Source of the DNA: Solen grandis | Taxonomy: Eukaryota > Mollusca > Bivalvia > Adapedonta > Solenidae | Reading direction: 5' to 3' | NCBI GenBank assembly: GCA_021229015.1 | Contig: CM037785.1 | Location: forward strand, 41,776,682-41,840,681 | Length of the DNA stretch: 64,000 nucleotides | Shown: one piece after another, positions 1 through 11,700 of the stretch | Position numbering within the stretch: the stretch's first letter is position 1 | Layout of the letters: every line of letters starts with the position of its first letter | Made by a program: the position numbers and the translations under genes | The notes under the pieces: model-generated | The model's database searches: none | What the model saw: the letters and a program-made list of their open reading frames with translations, nothing else | Told to the model about the DNA's origin: nothing

Positions 1-560
1 GTTCTCATAGTCTCGCGGTGAAGGAATATCCTTCTTATTTCAATTCAAATGGATGGTGTAATTTATGATTACATAATATTACATTATATATACATTATAT
101 AATTTAATTTACAAACAGCTCTCAGTACCTGTCCCAGAAGTTGTTTTTCTTGACCTAGACTCTGGGTTTGATGTTAAGTGCAAGAATAATGCTAAAACAC
201 GATCCCTCGGAATGTTTAAGCTGACTGTAAAATGTTTTCACGTAAACAGTTATACGCCATTGTAAACAATGATTTTTGGTTGGTGACTATAAGCGAATTC
301 AAACATATTTGCAGGTGATTATTACTTGTATCCTAAGTGTTTTAAGGAATATAGTCAATAAATGTAAAGTTTCTTTTTTGCTGAGTACATAATGCATGGA
401 AATGGTGGGCGCTTTAAATTCTTACAGCCGGACTGGACCAGTAAACGCAACGGCCAGCTTGTTGGAGGTATAGTACTACAATTATTCAAAATATATTTTT
501 CATATATATATATATAATAATATATAATATATATTTATATATATATTTTAACTCAGACAT
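1..560. other. AT-rich non-coding stretch
   Basis: I see no convincing exon or repeat copy here. A run of alternating TA steps occupies about 503-548. Its role is unknown. Confidence 0.4.
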
Positions 561-652
561 TAACTCTGACTGAGGGCTCTGATTGGCCAATTATGTCGTT
601 CCCACAACTTATTAAGTCGTGGCCACAACATAATAAGCGGATTTGATTGGCT

Positions 653-678
653 AATTAAGTCGTGCGCACGACTTAATT
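653..678. repeat. 26-bp perfect palindrome
   Basis: The bases from 653 to 678 equal their own reverse complement, centred on TGCGCA. A related half-site (attaagtcgtgg) lies about 45 bases upstream. It sits directly next to the inverted-repeat array that follows, so both may be parts of one foldback element. Confidence 0.8.
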
Positions 679-908
679 TTTTGTTTTCCCGAGTTAAAAA
701 AAAAAAAATAACACGGGAAAACAATATTTTTTGTTTTCCTGAGTTAAAAAAAAAATTTAACTCGGGAAAACAATATTTTTTGTTTTCCTGAGTTAAAAAA
801 AAAATAACACGGGAAAACAAAAATCTTTGTTTTCCCGAGTTAAAAAAAAAAATTAACTCGGGAAAACAATATTTTAAAAAAATTTAAAATTAACTCGGGA
901 AAACAATA
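679..908. repeat. Array of tandem inverted repeats (foldback array)
   Basis: The block 'tgttttcc[c/t]gagtt', an A-rich spacer, then '[aa]c[t/a]cgggaaaaca' is repeated four times, with one extra half unit at the end (about 890-908). Each block is a hairpin whose arms pair as TGTTTTCCCGAGTT and AACTCGGGAAAACA across a loop of 8-13 A. Units are about 50-60 bp apart. A transcript of either strand would fold into a string of hairpins. Confidence 0.85.
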
Positions 909-927
909 CCAAAAAAAAAACTATTGC

Positions 928-1127
928 ACATGTCACCTCAGTGCCACCGTAGCTTCATCCAAGGAACATTCCTGCAAAATATTTTTCAAATTGGCCAAGC
1001 CGTTTAGGAGGAGATGTTGTTTGAAGCAATTGTTGACGCCGGACGCACGGACGCACGCACGGACGACGGACAAAAGGCGATCAGAAAAGCTCACCTTGAG
1101 CACGTTGTGCTCATGTGAGCTAAAAAC
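928..1127 (-). repeat. Dispersed repeat end (gctcacc..gagcacgt family)
   Basis: The sequence carries a stretch of acggacgcacgg repeats followed by 'agctcaccttgagcacgttgtgctcatgtgagct'. This is the same terminal block, diverged, as at 13.87-13.91 kb and 24.48-24.54 kb. It appears to be a partial copy of a related family. Confidence 0.55.
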
Positions 1128-1973
1128 AAAACAAAAAAAACACCCGTATAAATAAATAGTATTTATAATTATCAGAAATAAACTGCATACATTCCGCATT
1201 CCGTACATTTCAAGTATTTCGACAGTAGATATATGGCTGTCTTCAATTAGGTTCTTTCTGGGTTTTTTTAGGTTTGACAATTTAGCGGATTTCCCTTTTT
1301 ACATTTTAAGCGATATAATTTCTGTTTTGTAGGTAAATATATAATAAGGACTACAAATACCTATAATTAGATTGCTGCTCTTTTGATTCAAATCAGACGA
1401 TGGCAACCCGGAGAAAATAGATGATTAGATATCCGGTAGACCGAAATACTCCTCTCCGTGGTTACACTTATTAGGGTGTAAAACAAAGTCTCTGTGTTGT
1501 TAAATAAATGTATTTCACACAGATATATCCAATCGGTTGGTAATATACAGTATTCTGTATACATTTAAAGCACGATATTTGAGATCAAATACGTAGAGAT
1601 TGTCCTGACAGACTTCTGCACAGGACGGAAGTTAAAATTAGAATTCTTTTTTTTATTTATTTTCAAAATCAACAAACATTATAACAAATTACAGAAATAA
1701 ACAGATATGTCAATCACGTCTCAGTGGGCGGAGTTACTGAAAAGCCATAAAACGACAAATTAAAAAATTATTGTCCCAAGCCAAGGTGATATTCAAGTTA
1801 TTTTTTCAAGACATAAAAATTAGCGAAATACAGATGAAACTTAATAAACAAAATGTGCATGAACCTAACAATGTCAATAACAGAAATATGTAATGATTTA
1901 AATATACAAATGACACAGACCTACATAACTTCATACATGTCAACATGAATTGTGTATAAAACATTGAAAGAAG

Positions 1974-1992
1974 AGAGAGAGAGAGAGAGTGA
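1974..1992. repeat. (GA)n microsatellite
   Basis: About nine GA dinucleotides in a row. Confidence 0.8.
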
Positions 1993-2043
1993 TGAAAGAA
2001 AAATATAGAGTTGTAGTGAAAATTATATGGGTGAAAAATTTAC

Positions 2044-2203
2044 CGCTACGACAACGATATTTAGTAGTATAGATCTTCAAATAGTTTTCAGAGCATACGA
2101 TTGGTCGGTTGAATGTTATTTCTGTGCACGTTTTTCCGTAAGATAAAAGACCACATCTTCGAATAACCCACGGTTGTTGATTGCTGATTCCGGCATTCTC
2201 CAT
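2044..2203 (-). CDS. Candidate first exon of an unknown minus-strand gene
   Basis: On the minus strand an ATG at 2203 opens 53 codons rich in Cys and charged residues (begins MENAGISNQQPWVIRRCG). A good 5' splice site (gtaaat, intron starting at 2043) follows. The Cys-containing, polar composition looks more like protein than the neighbouring AT-rich frames. No downstream exon is visible in the remaining 2 kb, and I do not recognise a family. It could be chance. Confidence 0.25.
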
Positions 2204-2879
2204 ACATCAACCGTTTGTTGTTGTTATTTTTTTTGTTTTTTGTTTGTTTGTGTTTTTTTCACTACCGTTTCGACGTTTAGATAGGAAGCCGATACAGTTA
2301 TTCGGTTGGAAGCATGGTAACCTTGTCCTGCCTGGCGTTAACCAATCAGAACGTAATATCGTAATGCCCTATATAATATCAATCGGAACTCCTCGGTGAT
2401 AAAGAATGGCGGAATTCCCGATGTGTTTCGATTGATATATCCCCCACTACTTATGTTCTTAACCTCCACGCGGAGAGTATCCAGAATGCAAACGTCATTT
2501 TGATTGGTTTGTCCATGCTTAACACGTAATAGCAACGACTCCTGAGAGTAGCGGGAAAAATTGACCGTGGGTATCCGACGATGAATAACACAAATAGTCT
2601 ATGCCTATTTAACCTAATAATGACTCGTTTGTTTGACAACTTTTTCAGAAAAATTGCATCCGTTTTAAAGTACATGCACAAGCTTCATATATAGTTCTTC
2701 GTAGGTGAAAACACGAATCTACATTACTTCCGGAAAAAATTCCAGTTTTTGTTTTTACTGTGTAGCAGTGGAACCTTATTTCGGAGTGCAGCCGCTCGTT
2801 TGCATTATTGGCCATCTTACACGCGCTTTTATATATCCGGGCAATTCCCCAAAATAATGCAGTCCTATAGTCGATACAT

Positions 2880-2884
<5 letters not shown>

Positions 2885-2930
<46 letters not shown>
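2885..2930. repeat. (TA)n microsatellite
   Basis: Roughly 22 consecutive TA dinucleotides. Confidence 0.9.
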
Positions 2931-2931
<1 letters not shown>

Positions 2932-3059
2932 CTTTCGACATGGTGATTCTATAATTGATGAATTAATCTGTATCTGTTTACACCAACGCATAAAAACCCA
3001 GTATAGATCATTTGACTTCACACGGAACTCAATACCTCATTTCGATGATGCATAACATA

Positions 3060-3330
3060 CCCCCGCAGTAGTTACTTCCCTGGTCAAGTGTAACCACTCC
3101 CCGAAGCCATCAATTCCATCAAAGGCATTCACAATTCTAAATTCCCGGTAGGGACTTCGGATTTTTCATGTGAGGAAGCCTTCCAGCTGGCTTGCGGTAG
3201 GTCGGTGGTTCTACCCGGTTACCCCTGTGTACTCGGGGTCTTCCTCCACCTGTAATTAGCTGGACGTCGCTATATGATTGAAATACTATCGCAGCGACGG
3301 TAAACCCCAATATAACTACAACTACTATTA
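3060..3330 (+). repeat. SINE-like dispersed repeat
   Basis: The 3' part (ctgtaattagctggacgtcg, then tgattgaaatact..gcgacggtaaacc) is shared with 5470-5535. A conserved 3' tail of this type, 'gaaatact..gcgacg.taaacc', is typical of molluscan SINE tails. A Pol III A box and B box are not clear in this copy. Confidence 0.45.
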
Positions 3331-3406
3331 TAAGTAGTATATGAAAATTAGTTGGCCAATTTCCCTGGTCCTATCACGTGACCTTTTTAGAACAATGGGG
3401 GTGTGG

Positions 3407-3433
3407 GTGTGTGTGTGTGTGTGTGTGTGTGTG
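3407..3433. repeat. (GT)n microsatellite
   Basis: An uninterrupted GT run of about 13 units, preceded by an imperfect run. Confidence 0.85.
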
Positions 3434-3639
3434 AACAATGAGGGTCACCACTAGGGTTAATGAGGTCACCTCGGGTCAATGAGGTGCAGGTGGCACCTGT
3501 TCGAGAACAATAGGCTATTGAATAAATAGGACAATAAGTAGTTCTATATAAAAAAGCGAAAAAATGGAAACAATATATCAAAGACATCAGTAGTATGTAG
3601 CGGACACTTGGGGAATTTTGGGCCGAGGCCGAGGCACCG

Positions 3640-3868
3640 AGGCTCACGTGACCTCTGACGTAACAATGGGGTCAGTCACGCGTGACTGAACAGGAACAAT
3701 AGGGATGCTGCACCTAAGGATGAGTAGCATTCCAAGTAGGTCACGTGACCGAGTAGCATTCCAAGTAGGTCACGTGACCTCTGACGTAACAATGGGGTCA
3801 GTCACACGTGACTTAACAGGAACAATAGGGATGCTGCACCTAAGGATGAGTAGCATTCCAAGTAGGGG
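3640..3868. repeat. 126-bp tandem duplication with CACGTG sites
   Basis: 'cacgtgacctctgacgtaac' and the following ~90 bases occur at 3645 and again at 3771, 126 bases apart. A further partial repeat (gagtagcattccaagtaggt) sits between them. The unit contains CACGTG E-box-type hexamers and TGACGTAA, a CRE-like octamer. Whether these act as regulatory sites is unknown. Confidence 0.75.
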
Positions 3869-3879
3869 TCATTGATCCC

Positions 3880-4110
3880 TTACATAACAGTAACATGGGT
3901 GAAAGTTGAAAATTTTGGAAATCCTGAAAATGAAGCTGGGGTCCAGGGGGCCGTTAGGGCCCCTGGTGGGTCCAGGGCAAAGCCCTGGTGGGGGGGGTTG
4001 AAGGGGGGCGAAGCCCCCCGAAACTCCATGAATGTAACTATTTTGGAACCATTTAAAGTACAAACTACCTCTCATGTAAGTTCAATTGGACATTTTGTTA
4101 TACAAAAAAA
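3880..4110. repeat. Hairpin-rich GC repeat
   Basis: Two adjacent inverted repeats, 'ccagggcaaagccctgg' and 'ggggggcgaagcccccc', lie in a short GC-rich island (3940-4025) within AT-rich DNA. This fits a short non-autonomous repeat. The open frames here on both strands follow from the low stop density of GC-rich sequence. Confidence 0.45.
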
Positions 4111-4275
4111 GTTCTAAAATTTATATATACAAAATAAGTTCTAAAATTTATATATATATTAATATCTTAAAAAATCAATTAAATGCAAGAAATTCCTCCT
4201 TGAGCTGAAACAAAATGCTTAACCTAATGTTGTAATTTCAATCTCTTCATATATGATCATTTTACAATGATCTCC

Positions 4276-4588
4276 TTAGTTGTTTTCTGGGCCATTAATT
4301 TCAAAACTTGATTTGATATTAAAAAATAAATTTGAACTTGGTTTGTTATGTTCTTTATAACAATGCCTTAAGCACATCTTTCCGCATGATCTATAATTAA
4401 GTGTCCTCCCACAAACTTCACAAAAAGTGATCCCACCTATCTCCTTTTTTTAACCACCGTCCCCATTTTTCTCCGTCTTCGTCGATTTCGATTAGCAATT
4501 GCCATCGCCACTTATTTTTTACGTCTACCTCAAGATCGTTCGAATTGTACCCTGGGGGTAAATACTTAATGTTGTCTAAGTAACGTTG
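4276..4588 (-). pseudogene. Unknown zinc-binding-like coding fragment, frame broken
   Basis: Reading leftward from 4588, an open frame carries a Trp- and acid-rich stretch (WRWQLLIEIDEDGEKWGRWL) and stops at 4418-4420. Near the A5 run at 4421-4425 (T5 on the coding strand) the coding signal moves to another frame. There it reads a Cys/His cluster (CEVCGRTLNYRSCGKMCLRHC) and ends at a TAA at 4276-4278. C-x2-C-x7-C-x3-C-x3-C is a plausible zinc site. One base gained or lost in the homopolymer would explain the switch, so this is either a fresh pseudogene, an assembly error, or two exons. I do not recognise the family. Confidence 0.45.
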
Positions 4589-5279
4589 TCACGATAACTG
4601 TTCTTTCACTTGGAACTGTTTACAGTCGCCGCCATTATCGATATTATAAACGGTGTCACACGGTGTCGCATGAAAATTGATGACGTGAAATTCTTTAGCG
4701 CTCTTTTGATTGGATGATAAATGTAAATGAAATGTTGCGATTGTTTCAAAAATGTATTTATAGCTTCACGGGGTTTCCATATCAAGTACCTTATGGATTG
4801 TAGCAGAGGAGGAAACTCTGCGATTTGGAAAAACGGCCTCGGCGACCATCGAAAATCCGCAATTCCGGAAAACTTTCACCCATGCAATAATATATGATAC
4901 ACCCATATCTAGTTCCTATGAGGTCATCATGACAAACAATGAATGACACACCCCTATGTCATAACGAGGAGAGCTGTATTATATAACAACGTCTTCTATA
5001 TAGAAACTACGTTTATTGAAATCAAAAGTATATTTGACTATTATATATTTTCATTCAAGCTACTCCCATACCTTTTTTTAATTATTTGTTTATTTAATCC
5101 CGATAAAAGTAGCTACATATCACAACTAAATGCCCGAAATAAATTGACAGGCTTATTACAAATATATGCAATAAGTATAATCACATTTACCATAACCCAT
5201 CCTACATTCTATCGATATAAAGATAACAATGCCCTTCAACACCTTCATGAGTAAACACCGGTCTTTGAAATACATACTA

Positions 5280-5535
5280 TACAAACTAGTATAGTTACAT
5301 TGTGACGTCAACCATGAAATCTATTAACGATGCAACGATAGTCGGGTCGCGTTGTCTAAGTAACACCGCGGTCTTCTCTCTCTTATCGAGATTTTCCAAT
5401 ACTCTAACCTTCTTCATGTGGGTTCGAATCCCGTCGAAACTTTCAACTGTTGTGCTACGATGTCCTGCGGGGCTTCTCCCTGTAATTAGCTAACGTCCGA
5501 AATACTGGTCCCAAGCGACGGGTAACTTTAAACTT
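5280..5535 (+). repeat. tRNA-derived SINE-like repeat
   Basis: 'gggttcgaatcccg' at about 5419-5432 is a very good Pol III B box. The tail 'ctgtaattagct.acgtc...gaaatactgg...gcgacgggtaac' matches the tail at 3250-3310. An A box is not obvious. Confidence 0.5.
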
Positions 5536-5587
5536 CATTTCTAACTCAATGTTCATAACGAAATAAGTCAACAACATTTGATTAACT

Positions 5588-5629
5588 TAATTTTTTTTTT
5601 TTTAAATTTTTTTTTTTTTTTTTTTTTTA
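5588..5629. repeat. Poly-T/poly-A tract
   Basis: Two long T runs lie just 3' (on the minus strand) of the last exon of the minus-strand gene. On the coding strand they are A runs, which may mark a retroposed tail or simply low complexity. Confidence 0.6.
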
Positions 5630-5633
5630 ACAA

Positions 5634-5741
5634 TTAAATCTCATCTTTCAGTTGGTCGATTTCTGCTTGCAGCACTTGAAGCTGTCGCAAGCAGAGCTGG
5701 AGGTTTCCCTCGACGATCCGCAGGTTTCTTGAGATCTGTGC
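5634..5741 (-). CDS. Last exon of the minus-strand gene: C-terminal coiled coil
   Basis: The acceptor 'tttttatag' is followed by 35 codons and TAA in phase 0. Hydrophobic residues at a/d spacing (L, I, L, L, L, L, V, L, I, L) predict a short coiled coil that ends the protein. Confidence 0.65.
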   Translation of the reverse strand, partial: AQISRNLRIVEGNLQLCLRQLQVLQAEIDQLKDEI

Positions 5742-8700
5742 CTATAAAAACAAAATAAAGAAACGTCCTAAAGCAAATACACGATATAAGTTTTAATGAT
5801 AAATTTAAAATGAATAATTGAAAATTGATATTTAATTTCTATCAGAGTATAATTATTAACACCCCCCCCCTCAATTTAGCCTATGTTATTAAGATTAATT
5901 TCATTTAAGAAAATAACATGTACTCACAGTTCTCATTACTGCGGGATGCCATGTTATATCCGCTCGGGGTGTAACGGGAGGGGGTGTCATTATCACCTCT
6001 CCCGGAAATAGGACCCGCCTGACTTTGAGCTGAAAAAAAACAACAAGAAAGTCAGTAGAACTGACAGATGCTCCCCGAAGAACGTCATTGTTACAAATAA
6101 GGCCTTGGTCAATGGGTGGGAGGATATGTTAAGGACCGGAATGGGATCAGCACATGCTTATCATGTATAGAATCCAGGTAATGCGCATCTCCTCTTGGTA
6201 ATAAAGCTTCACATAAAAAGTTTTGTTGAAATCAAGCCGTTAGTTCCTGAGAAATAGTCCGGACAAGGAAAGTGTGACGGACGAACGAACGGACGGACGG
6301 ACAAAGCGGCGACTATATGCGTCACCTTCAGTGAGCATAAAAAAAGGTAAAAAAAGCTCTTAACTCTCTAAACAGTAAACCATATTATATATTCTTGTTC
6401 CTTTTGATGAGACAGAAGATAAAATGGTAAATACTTTGGTGTCCCCCAAGATCACACAGGGGTCAGGCCCCACCCCCAAAATTTTACTTAGGACCTTTCA
6501 GCTCAAAGCTGTTGAAATCCCCATTCCTAAATCATATCTATTCTCCTCATCAGATGAGATGTTTTACCAACTATAATTTGGAGACTTAGTAACAGTTTAC
6601 TATTTAATATGATAATACGTGTTACTCATCAGATCTTTCATTGATTTTTTTTAAGTTTTTATACTACTGAAAATTAAGTCATACATTTCAATGTATGCTC
6701 ATATCAAAGAGGTTAACCAACACTCTTGAAATATGACTGGATATTTGAAATAGTGAATAATGGCCTAAACAACAATTAGCTGACATGATTATGATTGACA
6801 TTACTAGCATATTGAATTTTGTGGGATTTTGTTTAAATGATATCTCCTGTTTAATTAGGCAAATGACATGAATATCAGTCAACAACATGGTAGTAGGGGC
6901 CATAACTCTGTGAAAAATTGAGGAACCAGGTCACGCCGACGATATGCGTATCTACTCTTGGTGATAAAGCTTCCCATAAAGTTTTGTTGAATTCAAGCCA
7001 TTAGTTCCTGAGAAACAGCCCGGACAAGAATCATGCAATATGTACTATAGGCCAAAAAGTCAAGGGGCCTTAACTCCTTAAAAAATTTAGCAATCGGGTC
7101 ACGCCGACGATATGCTTATCTACTCTTGGTGATAAAGCTTCCCATAAAGTTTTGTTGAATTCAAGCCATTAGTTCCTGAGAAACAGCCCGGACAAGAATC
7201 ATGCAATATGTACTATAGGCCAAAAAGTCAAGGGGCCTTAACTCCTTAAAAAATTTAGCAATCGGGTCATGCTGACGAAATGCGCATCTCCTCTTGGTAA
7301 TAAAGCTTCCCATAAAGTTTCGTTGAATTCAACCCATTAGTTCCTGAGAAATAGCCCGGACAAGGAAAGTGAGACGGACGAACGGACGGACGAAGCGGCG
7401 ACTATATGCGTCACCTTCGGTGAGCATAAAAAATCAAATTACAGCGTAAACAAAGTTATTCCATCGGAAAGTTTAGCTGTTTAAACCTTTCTTACGTTTT
7501 ATGTCAATTTCTTTTCCGTTTAATTAAGTCTCATAAATGGGAAGAGTGAAGGTCAAAACATAATAACTTACGGATGGTTCGCCAGAATCCTGTCGGCGAC
7601 ATTTAGGTGTTGCACTTGAGTTAATCCTTGACTGAAACACAAGAAATAGAAGCCTATTATGTTTTATACAAATATCGATTACATGAATCATACTGATTAG
7701 GGTGCAGCTTGCGAGTCTAGACAAATCGCAGCGCTAACCCACAGAAGGTGCAGCTATCTTTTGTTTATAATATAATAGGGTTTATCTATTGAACGTAATA
7801 TGCAATATAATAGGAACAAATCTGAGTCATTATTTCTCAATAAATTATTGCGTTTAATCTATAACGCATTAGTTTAAGTTCGGATTTGATTTTCTCTCTC
7901 TTTCAATATAAATCACCGATTTTGAACGGAACATAGAATTGAAAACACAACTAATTATTTTTTTTTACATTAAATATTTTATTTTTTATTTACACGTTAT
8001 TTCAACGCCTGCTCCAGTTTATTTTTAATTGTCTCCCTAAACAATTAATAATAATGACCTATTGTTTCGGGTATGACATAATCCCCGACCCACTCCTTAA
8101 ACGAGGTCACGTGTCTATTTTTTTCGAGGATGAGTAAACCGCAATATTTATTCTTTCGTAATATGGTACTGTTATTTTGGACAATTACTCAACTACATCA
8201 TTAACCGCAAAAACGCGATTGAAACAATCAAATCGGACTGCAGCCCATACCGCTCACTTAAACGAGGTCACGAGACTCCTACCCCACCCCTTTAACGAGA
8301 TCAGGTGACTATTGTTTTCGGGAATGAAAAAAACGCAATATTTAATCGTATATAATATCGTATTGTTATTCGGGACAAATAATGAACTATGTCATCAATT
8401 TCGCTATTGTCGCAGAAGCATTGAATGAGCGACATTAAATAATGAGTATTGTCTCTTCGAATAATAAAGTATTTTCTTTCTGAACAATTAAACAACGCTA
8501 TCCAGAATACCTCGCGTCGTATAACGGATACATTCCCATGCGTCGAGAGAAGATTCCTTCATAATTAATTAATGATAACGGGTCACTTTAAACATTTCTG
8601 TAAACACAATCTATCCCCGTAGACCCGTATCGATCGACTATCACCTATTATTGACATAATGCCTTACGAATCGCGGACTTAAAGAATGTTAACCACTGTC

Positions 8701-11700
8701 TCACCCGTCCTCGGACATATTATTTACTGTTTTTGGATGAAGTCGAACATCAGAAATCGCCTCTCTATACATGTTCATGCTTTTTTTTTTCTATCATTTC
8801 TGTCTTTCTCTACATATTTCTTCGTAATACATGTGCCAATGCGTATGTTTTGATAATCGGTGTGAAACGATTCTCACCTTTTATGTCTAAATTCTATAAT
8901 CAATAGACACACCCGATCCGCGGCGAGTTAATCTGGCTTAGTCTAGCGACGATAAACGGATATTAGCGGTTTTTCATAAGGCTAGATAGTCGCTTTTAAC
9001 ATTGTCCTACGCTAAGTTATTCACCTTGTCCGTGTAAGCAATGGAGAATTTTATTATTCATTTACTTATTAATTTATTAATTAATTTATTTATTTATTAT
9101 ACAACATATACATTACGCATAAATCCCCCGCACAAACTCGAGAATCGTTCAATATATTTTTTACCTTGTACTTTTTATCTCTCTCAACGCGTTTTTGTCT
9201 ATCAGTATCCATGCGTTTTTTCATCCACGCACCATCGCTGATTATAGTTCTTTGTGAAGGGTTGTTCACCGGCTCCCGGCGTGAATAGCCATCGCCAGGC
9301 GTCACGGCGGGCAATTGGTCGCGGTGTTGTTTTGGTCTGTGGGATAAAACGGATACAGCCATGAATCTTCTATTTAATGAAACGTAGAAAAGAATAAACT
9401 GAATTTATCATTCTCGTATATCTTAATATATATTAGTGTATTAATAATTTAACATACTTTCAATAGAAAAAGTAATACTTTACATCTTCCGCCACAACAC
9501 CGGCTCCCGACGCGAACAACCGTCGCCGGTTGTCACAGCGGGCACTTGTTTGCGGTGTTGTTTTGATCTGCGGGATAAAACGGTTTCCATTATTTACAAC
9601 TCCTTAAGGTAGGATGGGTCTTAATAGCCTAACACGACGATGATTACAGAGATCATGCTTGGAAATGCCTACTAGTCACTATCCGTAACTTTTTTTTTTC
9701 GCAGCGAGCGATCATTATTTTTAAGAGTGTTGAAAATGTTAATATTTTACGGAAAAGACATAAATGACAATAAATAATCTTAAAACGTTTGATATTAAAA
9801 CCATCTGACAAAAGTTGGTAAATCCGAAGCGCATGTCTTTAAAACGTTGAATATTAATGATATCACATGCAGGAGACAGTTTGAATCAGAATTGTAATAG
9901 ATTTCACATGATTTTAGAATTATTTAACATTTCTTAGCTTTGCCACAATGGTTATGAAAAACTTAAATAACAATAACAATAATAATAATAATAATTATAA
10001 TATTTATTGTTAAGTATTGATAAAACATGTATTAATATAACCATTTTGAAAGCTTCATCATTATCAAAATATTTTTTATTTAGCATTTTACTTGAGAGAC
10101 GATCATCAAAATTTACTCAGCGCATGTGCGATACTCAAACTAAATCTCCTACTTTAAACGCAAAGCGCCCGAACGGAGTTGAAGCCTTTTTTCGTTTTGG
10201 TTTGGTTAATCTATTGTACTGGAGTTGCCACAAGTTCACATGTAAAAAAAATAGTCTTCACCCAGAACCTCTTCAACACGTAGAAAGAGCACATCATACA
10301 TGCAGAATGGCTTATTTCAATACACTGTCCGAGGATATAATGAATGATGATAAATGCTGTGATTCAATGACAGCCAATGTCGATGAAGAAGAATTTACAA
10401 TTCCGCCAATATATCGTTGCATTTCACCATCTGCAAGTGTGATGTTGATGAATTCATATTTTGACTTTCTATATGCGAAAGCATTGTGTGAGGTAAAAGG
10501 AATGACAGTGAGAAAGAACTGTTATGGATGTCAAACAAACCATCCTTCTCAACACCAACATGACTGTATTATGAACACTAATGATGAAGAATATCAAATT
10601 GATTTTTACTTTGAAGATATGCTTAAGGCAGTAAATGAAAAGGACATTATTCACTCCTGGGAGGAAGTTATGCTCATTTCAAATCTTCCTCCAACCATTT
10701 TACAATTACATAAACGTGTCATCGAAAGCAAAGACTTTCTATCTGTGATGAAAACAGAGCAGTGGAAAACCAAAATAAAAAGAATGGTATTGACGATTAC
10801 ACGCTTGGAAGACAGACTTTTTCGCACATCATTTTGAGGGACAATATATAAACATTTGAAAGTGTGTACAGCTGACTTATGATTTATTGACAATTGTTGT
10901 CTTACTCTGATTTTTTTTATTATTTTCACTTTGAATGTGTACCATCGAAAATGAAATGTTCTGTTTGTTTATATTAAAATGAATGGTAACGTATGTTGAT
11001 GTTATTTTTTTCTTTATAATTACCAGTTATAACATTTTATATGTTAGTCATGGATAAGTCACAGAAGGAACAAATTCTCTAAATTGCTAAATACAATGAT
11101 GGTGTCAAGTATCTACTTATTGTGATAGACATAATGTCACGGTTTTTACTGGTACGTCCACTTTTAAATAAAAAATCTAAAATAGTTATTTCTGCAATAA
11201 AAGACATCCTAAGTGTACGCAAAGTTACTAAAATAAGAACAGATAAGGGTACGGAATTCATAAATCATGAGATGATATCATTTATGAAAAAAGAAAATAT
11301 TTATCTATTTCAATACACAAAGTGCATCTAAAGCAAATTATGCAGAAAGAGTCATTCGTACATTACGAAGTATGCTGTTTAGAATGTTGAGACAGCAAAG
11401 AAATTATCGTTACATTGATAATCTGCAGACTATTGTAAACAGCTATAATAATTCCCCACATCGAAGTCTTAATGGACTAGCACCAAGTAATGTAACAGAA
11501 AAAAATGCTCTACAAGTGTGGAATATGCAGTATTAAAAAACCTAAAAAATTTCCAAAATCTAAGCTTTATTTCAAATTTAAAGCGGGGGATTTAGTTCGA
11601 TTATTAAGCTTTGTAAAACACCCATTTCGAAGAGAATATCAACAATATACCACAGAAGTGTTTCGAATAAAAAGCAGGATATTTAAACAAGACGAAGCAT

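Noticed and set aside
933..1280. 115-codon minus-strand frame
   Set aside because: The start is not ATG, and the frame runs into a dispersed repeat (928-1127).
3872..4117. Gly/Pro-rich frames on both strands
   Set aside because: They follow from GC-rich hairpins; no splice or family support.
4943..5254. 103-codon open frame
   Set aside because: Composition is that of random AT-rich DNA (Ile/Tyr/Phe runs), with no motif.
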